Notes: a model not told the origin generated them from the letters alone. A DNA stretch of 64,000 nt from Bacillota bacterium (GCA_009787385.1 WRGC01000001.1:1-64000), one strand, 5' to 3'; shown: positions 48,299 through 57,825, numbered from the stretch's first letter. Translations and numbers: made by a program.

Positions 48299-48375
48299 TT
48301 TTATCTGCAATGGTTTTAAGCTAATTTATGCCCTAACTATATTTTGTATTTAAGCCAAATCACTAACAATTAATA

Positions 48376-49146
48376 TCAAATAGTTATTTTAATTCTTTGT
48401 CCGTCTTTTTTGATTGTCCAATATTCAAACCCTGCAAGTTTGGCAACATGTATTGCCCCGCTCAAATTGTTGAGTATTGCGTCTGGTGTATGAGAGTCTG
48501 ATGCATATGTCGTATACTTTCCACCCAAACTTCTATACAATTGCATCATTTCTATAGATGGGACTACATCATCAAAAGCTTTTCCTTTTGCATTAATTTC
48601 CAAAATCTTATTGCTATTTACTATTTTTTTTAAAACCAATTCTATCTCTTCACCAAATTCCAAAAGAGTCATAGAATTGTCATCAAAATCCCCATACCTA
48701 GTATAAAATCCAAAATGCCCAATTGTATCATAATCAAAGTCAGCATCAACGCTTTCACCAACAGTTTTTATATATTCTCTAAAAAATCGTTGTTTAGAAT
48801 CTGTTTTGTAATGCGGAAACCAATGCACACTGTTGATAACATATTCAAATGGATATTGCTTTAATAGCGTTTTAATTTTTCGTTGTGTGTTTTTGTTGTA
48901 ACCTACTTCAATACCTGTTGCGATATATAATCCCTTGGATAGGTATTTATCTTTAGCAAGCATCAAATCTCTATAATATCCATCTATATTTAAAAACTCT
49001 CTTTCTTTTTCATCACCCAACTCCAAATGATCTGTTATTGCAATATATGACAATCCCTTTTCAAGAGCAATATCAAAAATTTTTTTCAAAAAACAAAGTG
49101 ATGCATCAGGCGAAAAACATGAGTGTGTATGAGTATTAAACAACAT
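48376..49146 (-). CDS. PHP-domain phosphatase, histidinol-phosphatase-like
   Basis: A metal-dependent PHP-fold enzyme of 256 residues. First motif NTHTHSCFSPDA, second ITDHLELGD, a third histidine block in YVINSVHWFPH, and the terminal YASDSHTPD. It resembles HisK-type histidinol phosphatases, but no other histidine genes are near, so a general phosphoester role is equally possible. The ATG at 49146 lacks a clear ribosome site. Confidence 0.85.
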   Translation of the reverse strand: MLFNTHTHSCFSPDASLCFLKKIFDIALEKGLSYIAITDHLELGDEKEREFLNIDGYYRDLMLAKDKYLSKGLYIATGIEVGYNKNTQRKIKTLLKQYPFEYVINSVHWFPHYKTDSKQRFFREYIKTVGESVDADFDYDTIGHFGFYTRYGDFDDNSMTLLEFGEEIELVLKKIVNSNKILEINAKGKAFDDVVPSIEMMQLYRSLGGKYTTYASDSHTPDAILNNLSGAIHVAKLAGFEYWTIKKDGQRIKITI

Positions 49147-49237
49147 ATATTTTATTTCAAGATATTACAATAGATACAAAAAACATACTACTACTGTAGA
49201 TTATATAACTTTAACTAACAACCAAACACAATCTATT

Positions 49238-51979
49238 CTATTTTCCATGACAGTTTTTGTACTTTAGTCCACTACCACAAGCACACAACTCGTTGCGTCC
49301 TTGAGTTTCTTTAGATTGTGCTGGGCGTTTTGATGGTGTATCTCCAGTATTGCTTCCACCACTTTGTTGTACTGTCAATTGTGGTGCTTTTTGTCTAGTA
49401 GGGGTCTTGTCTACTTGTACACGCATTAATACCGATACAGTCTCTTCTTGAATAGTATTAAGCATATCATCAAACATTTCAAAACCTTCTTTTTTGTATG
49501 CTGTTACAGGATTAACTTGCCCATGAGCACGCAACCCTATACCCCTCTTTAATACATCCATAGAGTCTATGTGCGACATCCAATGACGATCTACAATTTT
49601 TAGCAAAACAACTCTCTCAACTTCACCAAACTCCACACCTATCTCTTTTGCCGAAGATATTTTTTCTTCATAAATTTCCAACATCTTTGAGTTTATTTGT
49701 TTTTTGATATCATCTATTGTCCATTTTTTAGCGTCATCTTCACTAATAAAATTTTCAAAGTTTGGCAACAACTTTTGTGATATATCTTTATTCAACCCTT
49801 CCAAATCCCACATATCCCAATCTGTTTTAGGGTCAGTATTATTGTCTACAACAATAGCAACTTGGTCACTAATCATGCCTTTTATTTGAAAAGACATATC
49901 CATGCCATCCAACACCTTGCCCCGTTCTTCGTACACTTGTTTTCTTTGAACATTCATGACATCATCATATTCTAAGACATTGCGACGAATACTGTAGTTG
50001 CGTGCTTCTATGCGTTTTTGAGCTGTAGCTATTGTTCTGGTCATTAGTCCTAAAGACATAGGCTCATCATCTTTCCATCTCAACACTCTAGCCATCTTTG
50101 AAAGCTTTTCTCCGGCATACAATCTCATCAAATCATCTTCTAATGACAAATAAAAAACTGATGAACCCAAATCCCCTTGTCTACCAGAACGCCCTCTAAG
50201 CTGATTGTCTATACGCCTAGATTCATGTCGTTCTGTACCTACTATACGCAACCCACCTACTGCAATTACTTGTTCCTTTTCAGTTTGAGTTTGCAACAAA
50301 AATTCGTTGTAATACTCTTCAAATTTCATTTTTGCTGACACTAATTCGGGATCTTCTATAACCAATTTAGAGGTAACTAAGCTAATCAACTCTTCTGCCA
50401 TACCATCTTTTCTCAATCTATCTATAGCTAGATACTCAGCATTTCCACCCAAAAGTATATCAGTACCACGACCTGCCATATTAGTAGCTATAGTAACTGT
50501 CTTAAACTTTCCTGCTTGAGCTACAATTTCGGCCTCTCTAGCATGATTTTTTGCATTGAGTACTTCGTGTGGTATTCCTCTTTTCTTTAACAACAAACTA
50601 ACTTCTTCACTCTTATCTACTGTAGTAGTACCTACAAGTACAGGCTGTCCTTTTTCATAACACTCAGCCACATCTTCTACTATTGCATTCAATTTGCCAG
50701 CAACTTTAGTATAAACTTGATCATTTTCATCTATGCGTTGACTAGTTTTGTTAGGCGGAATTACCACGACATCTAGATTGTATATACCCTGAAATTCAGC
50801 TTCTTCTGTCTTAGCTGTACCAGTCATACCACAAAGCTTTTTGTACAGTCTAAAGTAATTTTGAAATGTAATGGTAGCTAGAGTCTTATTTTCTGCTTGA
50901 ATGCGAACATTTTCTTTTGCTTCTATAGCTTGATGCAATCCATCACTATATCTCCTACCTATCATTACACGCCCTGTAAATTCATCTACAATCAAAACTT
51001 CTCCATCAGTGACAATATAGTCACTATCTCTCTTCATAATGTAGTTAGCACGCAAAGCATTGTTGATATAATGATTGAGTTCTGTATGTTCTAAATCTGC
51101 TAAGTTGGATACATTAAAGTATTTTTCTGCCTTTTCCATACCCAATGGAGCTAGGTTGATGCTTTTCTTTTTCTCATCTATCTCAAAATCACCATCGCTA
51201 TCAAGAATTTTGTTGTTGTCATCTTTTACTCTAACGCCTTTTTTTAAGCTTCTTACAAATCTATTAGCTGTAATATACATCTCACTGGATTTGCCGCCTG
51301 CACCACTAATAATAAGAGGTGTTCTAGCTTCATCAATCAAAATACTATCTATTTCATCTATAATTGCATAGTGCAGCTTTCTTTGAACTTTTTCATCTTT
51401 ATAGATACACATATTATCTCTAAGATAATCAAACCCAAGTTCGTTGTTAGTTGCATAGGTAATATCACAATTATACGCCAATCGTTTTTCTTCTGGAGTC
51501 ATTCCGGCAATAGCGACACCCACAGTCAACCCCAAAAATCTATGAATTTTCCCCATCCACTCGGCATCTCTTTGAGCCAAATAATCATTGACCGTCACAA
51601 TATGAACACCCTCACCTTCCAATGCATTGAGATATGCAGGCAATGTACTAACCAAAGTTTTACCTTCACCTGTACGCATTTCTGCTATTCTCCCTTGATG
51701 CAAAGCCATACCACCCAAAAGCTGCACACCAAAATGAGTCATTCCCAATACTCTTGTAGATGCCTCCCTTACAGTAGCATACGCTTCTGGCAACACACTT
51801 TCTAAAGCTTCTTTTTTTTCTTGAATTCTTTGCTTAAATTCAACTGTTTTAGCCTTGAGTTGTTCGTCAGTCAATTTTTTAAATTGCTCTTGCAAGTCAT
51901 CTATTTTTGACAATCTACCATTCAATTCTTTTAGGTGACGCCTATTATCAGAACCCAATAAAAATGATACTAATCCCAT
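49238..51979 (-). CDS. secA: Protein translocase ATPase
   Basis: SecA drives Sec-dependent export at the membrane. 913 residues. Walker A in MRTGEGKTLVSTLPAYLNAL, VIDEIDSILIDEARTPLIISG (Walker B), TNMAGRGTDILLGGN, and QLRGRSGRQGDLGSS are all present. The C-terminal zinc motif is complete (RNELCACGSGLKYKNCHGK). It is divergent from parB, with the parS-like sites between. Its promoter ends six bases before the ATG, so its mRNA is predicted to be leaderless. Confidence 0.97.
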   Translation of the reverse strand: MGLVSFLLGSDNRRHLKELNGRLSKIDDLQEQFKKLTDEQLKAKTVEFKQRIQEKKEALESVLPEAYATVREASTRVLGMTHFGVQLLGGMALHQGRIAEMRTGEGKTLVSTLPAYLNALEGEGVHIVTVNDYLAQRDAEWMGKIHRFLGLTVGVAIAGMTPEEKRLAYNCDITYATNNELGFDYLRDNMCIYKDEKVQRKLHYAIIDEIDSILIDEARTPLIISGAGGKSSEMYITANRFVRSLKKGVRVKDDNNKILDSDGDFEIDEKKKSINLAPLGMEKAEKYFNVSNLADLEHTELNHYINNALRANYIMKRDSDYIVTDGEVLIVDEFTGRVMIGRRYSDGLHQAIEAKENVRIQAENKTLATITFQNYFRLYKKLCGMTGTAKTEEAEFQGIYNLDVVVIPPNKTSQRIDENDQVYTKVAGKLNAIVEDVAECYEKGQPVLVGTTTVDKSEEVSLLLKKRGIPHEVLNAKNHAREAEIVAQAGKFKTVTIATNMAGRGTDILLGGNAEYLAIDRLRKDGMAEELISLVTSKLVIEDPELVSAKMKFEEYYNEFLLQTQTEKEQVIAVGGLRIVGTERHESRRIDNQLRGRSGRQGDLGSSVFYLSLEDDLMRLYAGEKLSKMARVLRWKDDEPMSLGLMTRTIATAQKRIEARNYSIRRNVLEYDDVMNVQRKQVYEERGKVLDGMDMSFQIKGMISDQVAIVVDNNTDPKTDWDMWDLEGLNKDISQKLLPNFENFISEDDAKKWTIDDIKKQINSKMLEIYEEKISSAKEIGVEFGEVERVVLLKIVDRHWMSHIDSMDVLKRGIGLRAHGQVNPVTAYKKEGFEMFDDMLNTIQEETVSVLMRVQVDKTPTRQKAPQLTVQQSGGSNTGDTPSKRPAQSKETQGRNELCACGSGLKYKNCHGK

Positions 51980-51985
51980 GCAAAC

Positions 51986-52014
51986 ATATTAACACATTAG
52001 ATTTAATATGTCAA
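51986..52014 (-). promoter_or_regulatory. secA promoter, leaderless
   Basis: TTGACA, 17 bases, TAATAT, six bases, then the secA ATG at 51979. No ribosome-binding site can fit between promoter and start. Confidence 0.85.
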
Positions 52015-52115
52015 CGATTTTAATATAATTTTACAATTTTGTCGCATATTTAAAAATCTATACATAAATTATATTTATCACTAAAAATTATATACAGCTT
52101 TACACAATTTCACAA

Positions 52116-52131
52116 TGTTCCACATGGAACA
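52116..52131. promoter_or_regulatory. parS-like site 1
   Basis: TGTTCCACATGGAACA: 7-bp arms around a two-base centre, as in the canonical TGTTTCA-CG-TGAAACA, but with CA at the centre and TTCCA arms. Confidence 0.8.
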
Positions 52132-52202
52132 TTGATACAATCTTACAACTACTAAAATCAATTGCATAAACAAAAACAAACTCTAAAATTCTTTGATTTT
52201 AA

Positions 52203-52218
52203 TATTCCACATGGAACA
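52203..52218. promoter_or_regulatory. parS-like site 2
   Basis: TATTCCACATGGAACA, one base different from the other three sites. 87 bases after site 1. Confidence 0.75.
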
Positions 52219-52300
52219 TTGTTTAAAACCAATTACGGTTTAAAATCTGCACACATAGATTAGTATGTAAGATTGAATTTTAAATAATATTTAATTGTAA

Positions 52301-52316
52301 TGTTCCACATGGAACA
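52301..52316. promoter_or_regulatory. parS-like site 3
   Basis: TGTTCCACATGGAACA, 98 bases after site 2. The AT-rich spacer before it resembles the one before site 4. Confidence 0.8.
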
Positions 52317-52397
52317 TTACAAAACATTGATATTGTTTGAGCTTTACATATAATGATTGTATACATAATGTTAAATTTAAACACTATTTAATTACAA

Positions 52398-52413
52398 TGT
52401 TCCACATGGAACA
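52398..52413. promoter_or_regulatory. parS-like site 4
   Basis: TGTTCCACATGGAACA, 97 bases after site 3 and just upstream of the parB promoter, so ParB bound here could repress its own gene. Confidence 0.8.
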
Positions 52414-52468
52414 TTGTATATGTTTTTTAATCATATAAAATTAATATTTGATATTATTAAGTATTCTA

Positions 52469-52497
52469 TTGTGTTGATTTTTATAATGTGTTATAAT
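52469..52497 (+). promoter_or_regulatory. parB promoter, leaderless
   Basis: TTGTGT (weak -35), 17 bases, TATAAT, six bases, then the ATG at 52504. Confidence 0.7.
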
Positions 52498-52503
52498 GTA
52501 GTT

Positions 52504-53412
52504 ATGATGAGAAAAGGTTTGGGAAGGGGTTTAGGTGCTTTGATTGGGGATTTTGATAATAATCAATTGCAAAGTGCCGAAACAAAAAAAATAGAAACAA
52601 AGCAATTGTTGGGTGAAACATCATTTGAATTATCTTTAAATGATATTGTTCCAAATAATCAACAACCTAGAAAAATTTTTGATAGAGATTTGTTGATTGA
52701 ATTAAGGGACAGTATAGCTGAGCATGGAGTTGTTACACCAATATTAGTTGTAAAACAAAATGACAAATATATGATCATAGCAGGCGAACGCCGTTATAGA
52801 GCATGTTTGGAGTTAGGGTTGGAAAAAGTACCATGCATTATCAAAGATTATTCTCCGCAAAAAGTTAAGGAGATTAGCTTGGTTGACAATATTATTAGAG
52901 ATGATTTAAATCCTATAGATATATCTAGTTATCTCAATCAATTGATTGAAGAATTTGGTTACACTCAAGAGCAATTGTCTAAAACAGTGGGTATGAGTAG
53001 ACCACAGATAACAAATCTATTGCGTTTAAATAATCTTGCACCAGTAGTCAAAGATTGGGTAATGCAAAAATTGTTAACTTTTGGACAAGCAAAAATATTG
53101 TTGTCAATAACTAATCATGAAAGACAAATGTCTATAGCTAAAAAGTGTATAAGTGATGGACTGTCTGTAAAATCTTTAGAGTTATTAGTGAATAATATAA
53201 ATAGTGACAAAGATAATAAGAAAAATACAAATGCAGTCACTAATGAGCAAAATGAATTGCAACAAATAGCAGATAGGTTTAGTTCAACATTTGAAACAAA
53301 AGTAAGTTTTAAAGGAAATGATAAAAAAGGAAAGATAGTTTTGGAATATAGTAGCAAGGCAGACTTAGAAAAATTCTCTGTTATGATTGGATTGTTAGAA
53401 ACTATGAATTGA
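52504..53412 (+). CDS. parB: Chromosome-partitioning protein ParB
   Basis: About 302 residues. The N-terminal RKGLGRGLGALIG, the CTP/DNA-binding GERRYRACLELG and the helix-turn-helix YTQEQLSKTVGMSRPQITNLLRL identify ParB/Spo0J. It loads onto parS and helps segregate the origin. The ATG at 52504 is six bases after a TATAAT box; the upstream frame to 52414 is untranslated promoter DNA. No parA (soj) lies next to it, which is unusual. It could also be a Noc-type paralogue; the parS-like sites nearby favour ParB. Confidence 0.92.
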   Translation: MMRKGLGRGLGALIGDFDNNQLQSAETKKIETKQLLGETSFELSLNDIVPNNQQPRKIFDRDLLIELRDSIAEHGVVTPILVVKQNDKYMIIAGERRYRACLELGLEKVPCIIKDYSPQKVKEISLVDNIIRDDLNPIDISSYLNQLIEEFGYTQEQLSKTVGMSRPQITNLLRLNNLAPVVKDWVMQKLLTFGQAKILLSITNHERQMSIAKKCISDGLSVKSLELLVNNINSDKDNKKNTNAVTNEQNELQQIADRFSSTFETKVSFKGNDKKGKIVLEYSSKADLEKFSVMIGLLETMN

Positions 53413-53834
53413 TATGAGTTATGCACTTATGCACATAGTTATCCACAAACCAATCTCTTAATATTAAGCTTAATACAAAAATTATAGAGTAAAATATTTA
53501 AAAACATTTGATTGCTTTGTTGTTTATTATAATATTAAATATAATAGTATATAGTAATAGGGTTTGTGAAAATGTGCATAATTTAGAATAATTACTATAT
53601 ATAGTATTAGTTTGTTTTTATATTTCTATATATAGACAAAATTTGTATATATTGTTGTGTATAAACTTGTGAAAAAACAATAATAGGTTTGTGTATAGTT
53701 GTGGATAAGTTTATTGTGATAATAAAATAAATGAGATACGCAATGATGATAAATAAAAACTAATATAGATATTCACATATTTATACACAAGTTGTTAAAA
53801 AGTGGATAACTTAAATGTGTGTAAACAAAATTAG
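53413..53834. other. Candidate replication origin with DnaA-box cluster
   Basis: A gene-free AT-rich stretch of about 420 bases. Perfect DnaA boxes: TTATCCACA at 53439-53447 and its complement at 53700-53708. One-mismatch boxes: TTATGCACA at 53427-53435, TGTGTATAA at 53656-53664, TTATACACA at 53781-53789 and AGTGGATAA at 53801-53809. It lies at the place where gene strand and base skew reverse, next to parB and its sites. Confidence 0.7.
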
Positions 53835-53846
53835 TTGAGCTATGAC

Positions 53847-54944
53847 ATGGATAAAAAAAATATAACAACAGAACTTGACCAATTGCATTCTAAAATACTA
53901 GAATGCAAAAGCAATCCATATTTAAAAGATTTGGATACAGAAAAACAGTATTTGCAAAACAAAATTGGGCTAGAAGACTTTTTTAAAGATAAAAAGAAAG
54001 TTCAAGAAGTTTATGCAAGAATGAGTGTGATTGATAAGTATGTATATTCGTTAAACAATATTATAGCTGATATTGAAGATAGTCTAGAACTTTGTGAAAT
54101 GGTAGAAGATGATGATGAGATGACATTAAATGATTTGAGCAACAGTGTTTTGGATTTAAAAAATAGAGTTGATGAATTTGTTGTAAAGTTGTTGTTGAGA
54201 GGAGATTATGACAATCTCAATTGTATAGTAGAGATAAATGCTGGTGCAGGTGGGCAAGATGCACAAGAGTGGGTTGGTGTTTTGTATAGAATGTATAAAT
54301 TGTATTGTAGTAAACAAGGTTGGAGTGTGATAGAATTGGATAGTAGTGTAGTAGAAACGGGGGGATACAAAGGTGTTTCTTTTTTGGTGCGAGGTGATTT
54401 TGTTTATGGTTATCTAAAAGCTGAAAAAGGGGTTCATAGATTGGTAAGAATTTCACCATTTGATAGTAGTGGAAGAAGACATACATCATTTGCAAGTGTA
54501 GAAATTATGCCAGAAATAACTAATGACGAACAAATAGAAATTCGTCAAGATGAAATAAGAATAGATACTTACCGGAGTAGTGGTGCAGGTGGACAACATG
54601 TCAACAAGACGGATAGTGCAGTAAGAATAACGCATTTGCCAACCAATATAGTGGTGTCTTGTCAAAACGAACGCAGTCAAATTCAAAATAAAGAAATGGC
54701 ATTTAAAATGCTTAGATCTAAGCTTGTAGAAAAAAAAGAAAGAGAGTTGTTGGAAAAGTCTAAGGATATAAAAGGTGAATTAAAAAAAATAGAATGGGGT
54801 AGTCAAATAAGAAGTTATGTATTTGCACCATATACCATGGTAAAGGATCACAGAACTAACTTTGAAAATGCAGATGTTGAGAGCGTGATAGATGGGAATA
54901 TACATGACTTTGTATTGGATTATTTAAAAAAAAGTCAAGTATAA
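53847..54944 (+). CDS. prfB: Peptide chain release factor 2
   Basis: RF2 recognises UAA and UGA stop codons. About 365 residues. GGQ catalytic motif in SSGAGGQHVNKTDSAVR, the RF2-type stop-recognition SPF in LVRISPFDSSGRRHTSFASV. The reading frame is continuous, with no in-frame TGA, so the programmed +1 frameshift used by most bacteria to regulate RF2 is not needed. ATG at 53847 (MDKKNIT); TTG at 53835 is an alternative. The sequence CTATGAC just upstream resembles the usual shift site. Confidence 0.95.
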   Translation: MDKKNITTELDQLHSKILECKSNPYLKDLDTEKQYLQNKIGLEDFFKDKKKVQEVYARMSVIDKYVYSLNNIIADIEDSLELCEMVEDDDEMTLNDLSNSVLDLKNRVDEFVVKLLLRGDYDNLNCIVEINAGAGGQDAQEWVGVLYRMYKLYCSKQGWSVIELDSSVVETGGYKGVSFLVRGDFVYGYLKAEKGVHRLVRISPFDSSGRRHTSFASVEIMPEITNDEQIEIRQDEIRIDTYRSSGAGGQHVNKTDSAVRITHLPTNIVVSCQNERSQIQNKEMAFKMLRSKLVEKKERELLEKSKDIKGELKKIEWGSQIRSYVFAPYTMVKDHRTNFENADVESVIDGNIHDFVLDYLKKSQV

Positions 54945-54968
54945 ATAAATTTACAAAATAAAAATAAT

Positions 54969-55217
54969 ATGGATAAACTTACTATACTGTTTGCAATAAT
55001 TTTGCCAATTATAATTGTTCAGTTTGGGCTTGCATTGGTTTCTTTGATGCGTCTTGCATATTGTGGATACAACAACAAAAAATATGCCACATACAATATA
55101 TTGTCTGTACTTGGCTTGATAGTAGGACCTATTTTTGTGATATATTTAAGCAATAACGACTACAAGCTGGGCAAAAAGAAGCAGTTGGATAGCAAACTAA
55201 GTTCTAAAACCGAATAG
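54969..55217 (+). CDS. Small two-helix membrane protein
   Basis: 82 residues with two hydrophobic helices (LFAIILPIIIVQFGLALVSL and ILSVLGLIVGPIFVIYL) and a basic C-terminus. No family recognised. It lies 24 bases after prfB and overlaps the end of the convergent dCMP deaminase gene by 14 bases. Complete frame, plausible but unproven gene. Confidence 0.6.
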   Translation: MDKLTILFAIILPIIIVQFGLALVSLMRLAYCGYNNKKYATYNILSVLGLIVGPIFVIYLSNNDYKLGKKKQLDSKLSSKTE

Positions 55218-55635
55218 CTTTGTAGGATATTTTCACATAGTCTAACATTTTTTTTGATGCTATTATAGATTGAGTGTCACTATATTTGTCTTCTAGATAA
55301 ATTATTTGATTTATCCCGCTTTGTATTATTGCTTTGGTGCATTCGTTGCATGGGAAAAGAGTAGAGTATATTTTACAACCATCAAGCTTTAGAGTAGAAT
55401 TGAGTATTGCATTGAGTTCGGCATGCACAACATATAGATATTTGTTGTCATCATTGTCTCTATTCCAAGGAAAATCCTTGTCGTCACAGCCTCTAGGCAT
55501 TCCATTATAACCAACCCCAACAATTTGATTATTATTGTTGACAATACATGCTCCTACAGGGGTGTTTGGGTCTTTTGAACGCTTAGCTGACAATTGAGCA
55601 ATTCCCATAAAGTACTCGTCCCAAGATAAAATCAT
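55204..55635 (-). CDS. dCMP deaminase / ComEB-type cytidine deaminase
   Basis: A zinc deaminase of 143 residues. The catalytic HAE motif is in VVHAELNAIL and the second zinc motif is PCNECTKAI. VGACIVNNNNQIVGVGYNGMPRGCDD matches dCMP deaminases, which make dUMP for thymidylate synthesis. It is the only housekeeping gene on the minus strand in the right arm besides Fur. Its promoter predicts a leaderless mRNA. Confidence 0.93.
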   Translation of the reverse strand: MILSWDEYFMGIAQLSAKRSKDPNTPVGACIVNNNNQIVGVGYNGMPRGCDDKDFPWNRDNDDNKYLYVVHAELNAILNSTLKLDGCKIYSTLFPCNECTKAIIQSGINQIIYLEDKYSDTQSIIASKKMLDYVKISYKAIRF

Positions 55636-55641
55636 ATTGAT

Positions 55642-55670
55642 ATTATTGCATCAAAATATATTTTTGTCAA
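55642..55670 (-). promoter_or_regulatory. dCMP deaminase promoter, leaderless
   Basis: TTGACA, 17 bases, AATAAT, six bases, then the ATG at 55635. Confidence 0.8.
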
Positions 55671-55771
55671 GTTTGTAACAAGCAATATTTGGTTGCTAAT
55701 ATGTCTCTATAGTTTGAAATTTTATGTAAATAAGATAAGGGTTTGTCCAATTTAAAAATACTTTAAACTTA

Positions 55772-55800
55772 TTGACAACTATTTAATATTATAGTACAAT
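55772..55800 (+). promoter_or_regulatory. Signal peptidase gene promoter
   Basis: TTGACA, 17 bases, TACAAT. Unlike the leaderless promoters here it lies about 80 bases before the next start (55880). Confidence 0.7.
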
Positions 55801-55879
55801 GATATATAAAATAGTGATTTTATTATTGTTTATTAATTAAATTTGGCAAAATCTGTAAATATTTATTGTGTAGTGTAAT

Positions 55880-56479
55880 ATGAGAGAAGTTATAATAGAA
55901 CAACAAATGGGATACAAAAAATCTCCTAATATAAAAAAGATAATTGTTTCTAGTTTAATTGTCGTTTTTTTTATGTTGTTGGTTACGGTGTTTGTTGTCG
56001 TTTTTATGAGTGTATTTGTCAATGTAGATGGTGATAGTATGCGGAATTCGCTATTAAATAATGATTGGGTATTGATAAATAAATACAACAAGAATCCAAA
56101 ACGAAATGATATAGTTGTGTTTGACGATGATGGTGTTGATTTGATAAAGAGAGTTGTGGCAGTGGAAGGTGATTTTGTTCAGTTTAAGGTTCAATATGAC
56201 AAAGTTTTGTTTTTTAGAGGCAGTAGTGTTGATCAATTGCAACAGGTAGTTGAAGATTATATAAAAGAAGATATGCAACCGTGGTTTGATATGGACGAAA
56301 CTGATGTGATAGAAATTCATGCAGGTAGTGTATTTGTGATGGGTGATAACCGAAATAATAGCAAGGATAGTAGAATGATAGGTGTTGTTGATTTAGAAAG
56401 TTTGAGAGGTGTGATGTATGTTAGGTTTAAGCAAGGTGGTTTTTTTGAATGGTTTTTTAAGTTGATATACAGAGTATGA
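55880..56479 (+). CDS. lepB: Signal peptidase I
   Basis: Cleaves signal peptides from exported proteins. 199 residues with one N-terminal membrane helix (IIVSSLIVVFFMLLVTVFVVVF). The catalytic serine is in VDGDSMRNSL and the catalytic lysine in LIKRVVAVEGD; GDNRNNSKDSRMIG is the conserved C-terminal box. There is a poor ribosome site before the ATG. Confidence 0.94.
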   Translation: MREVIIEQQMGYKKSPNIKKIIVSSLIVVFFMLLVTVFVVVFMSVFVNVDGDSMRNSLLNNDWVLINKYNKNPKRNDIVVFDDDGVDLIKRVVAVEGDFVQFKVQYDKVLFFRGSSVDQLQQVVEDYIKEDMQPWFDMDETDVIEIHAGSVFVMGDNRNNSKDSRMIGVVDLESLRGVMYVRFKQGGFFEWFFKLIYRV

Positions 56480-56510
56480 TATCAAATGCTAATGCAATAA
56501 AGATTGAACT

Positions 56511-56539
56511 TTAACCAAAACCTAACCTAAAACTATAAA
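56511..56539 (+). promoter_or_regulatory. Possible leaderless promoter of the gene at 56546
   Basis: TTAACC (weak), 17 bases, TATAAA, six bases, ATG. The spacing matches the stronger examples. Confidence 0.55.
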
Positions 56540-56545
56540 AATTTT

Positions 56546-57757
56546 ATGGATTTACAAATAACCAATATTGTCAATATTATATGTGGCTTGTCTGTAGTTT
56601 TCTTGGGATTCATGTATTTGTCTAAGAGTATTTTTGGATACAATAGCTACAAAAAAAGCTTGTTTTGTGTATTGAGCTTGTTTTTTGCAACAAGTGTTAT
56701 TGTTATGGCTATTAGCTTGTTTTCTTATTCTGAGCGGATTATTGGATATAATTTTGTTTTGAGTGGAAGTGTGATGTATTTTGCTTGTTTGGTTACAGTT
56801 TTGGCAAAACGAAAATTGAAAAGCAAAAAGACAATACTCTCAATACATATGCAAAGGGAATTGAGAAAAAGCAAAAAGACAAACAGTGTACCTAATTTTT
56901 TAAATAATTCTGACAAATTCAATTTTGCTACATTGACGGCAAATTACACCCCCGCAGTAGCACAAAAAAATAATAATTATAACATTAGTTCTAACAATAA
57001 AATTTCATCTATTGCAAGTAGCAATATTCAATCGTCAAAAACTATAGAGCCATATCATTTAATAGAGATAGTAGATGAAAATACTGTTCCGTGTATTGCA
57101 GAACAAATTGAAACAATAGAGTATAATGATTATGATGATTGCAAAGAGTATTTACACTTTTTGGGACATGATTGTGATAATGTGAGTTTTTTAAGCACTG
57201 AAGAAAATTTTGTAGACTTGACTGAAAATATAAGATTAGAAAGTGTAGATACGCCAAAAATTGAATCTACAAAGATTGAACATTTTGATATAGAGCTAAC
57301 CAACAAAAAACAAAATGATGCTTCAATATCAACTAAAGAGTTGGAGTATGATGAAAAAACAATATTAAGACAGCTTAGTGATCCAAAACAATTGGTAGAA
57401 AAATATAAACAAGAAAAACAAACGACGGTATTGTCAACCAAGCAACCAATATATGATAAACTCAATCATGCTATTTTAAAATCAAAAGATGAAAAAGTAA
57501 GTGATTCAATATCAAGACAGTCACTATTATCTCCTGAAGATGATGTAGAAATTGTAGAATTAGATGACATCAATAATTCATCAAAAGAATCACAACAATT
57601 GGTTCAACAGGAACAACAGACATTGCTGAAAAAAGTTATTCAGTCTATGGAAAATACCGACCAGTCTACAAACATCAAAAGAGAATTAAATCAAGTTAAG
57701 CTAACAATTCAAAATATAGATAGCGTGCTTAATGATTTCATGCAAGAAAGTAGTTAA
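56546..57757 (+). CDS. Unknown membrane protein with long acidic cytosolic tail
   Basis: 403 residues. Three N-terminal hydrophobic segments (residues 1-90), then a basic patch (KRKLKSKK) and about 300 residues of polar, Glu/Asp/Gln/Ser-rich sequence with predicted helices near the end (QQLVQQEQQTLLKKVIQSMENT). No known domain. The layout suggests an inner-membrane protein with a disordered cytosolic tail. It lies in a plus-strand run with lepB and the PDT-like gene. Confidence 0.65.
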   Translation: MDLQITNIVNIICGLSVVFLGFMYLSKSIFGYNSYKKSLFCVLSLFFATSVIVMAISLFSYSERIIGYNFVLSGSVMYFACLVTVLAKRKLKSKKTILSIHMQRELRKSKKTNSVPNFLNNSDKFNFATLTANYTPAVAQKNNNYNISSNNKISSIASSNIQSSKTIEPYHLIEIVDENTVPCIAEQIETIEYNDYDDCKEYLHFLGHDCDNVSFLSTEENFVDLTENIRLESVDTPKIESTKIEHFDIELTNKKQNDASISTKELEYDEKTILRQLSDPKQLVEKYKQEKQTTVLSTKQPIYDKLNHAILKSKDEKVSDSISRQSLLSPEDDVEIVELDDINNSSKESQQLVQQEQQTLLKKVIQSMENTDQSTNIKRELNQVKLTIQNIDSVLNDFMQESS

Positions 57758-57825
57758 TAGTGTGGTAAAATATATATATATATAAGTTTTTGATGTTTAA
57801 ACAGTTTAACAAAGGAGAATAGATA

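Noticed and set aside
53835-53846. TTG at 53835 as prfB start
   Set aside because: Possible, but the ATG at 53847 gives the usual RF2 length; TTG has no ribosome site.
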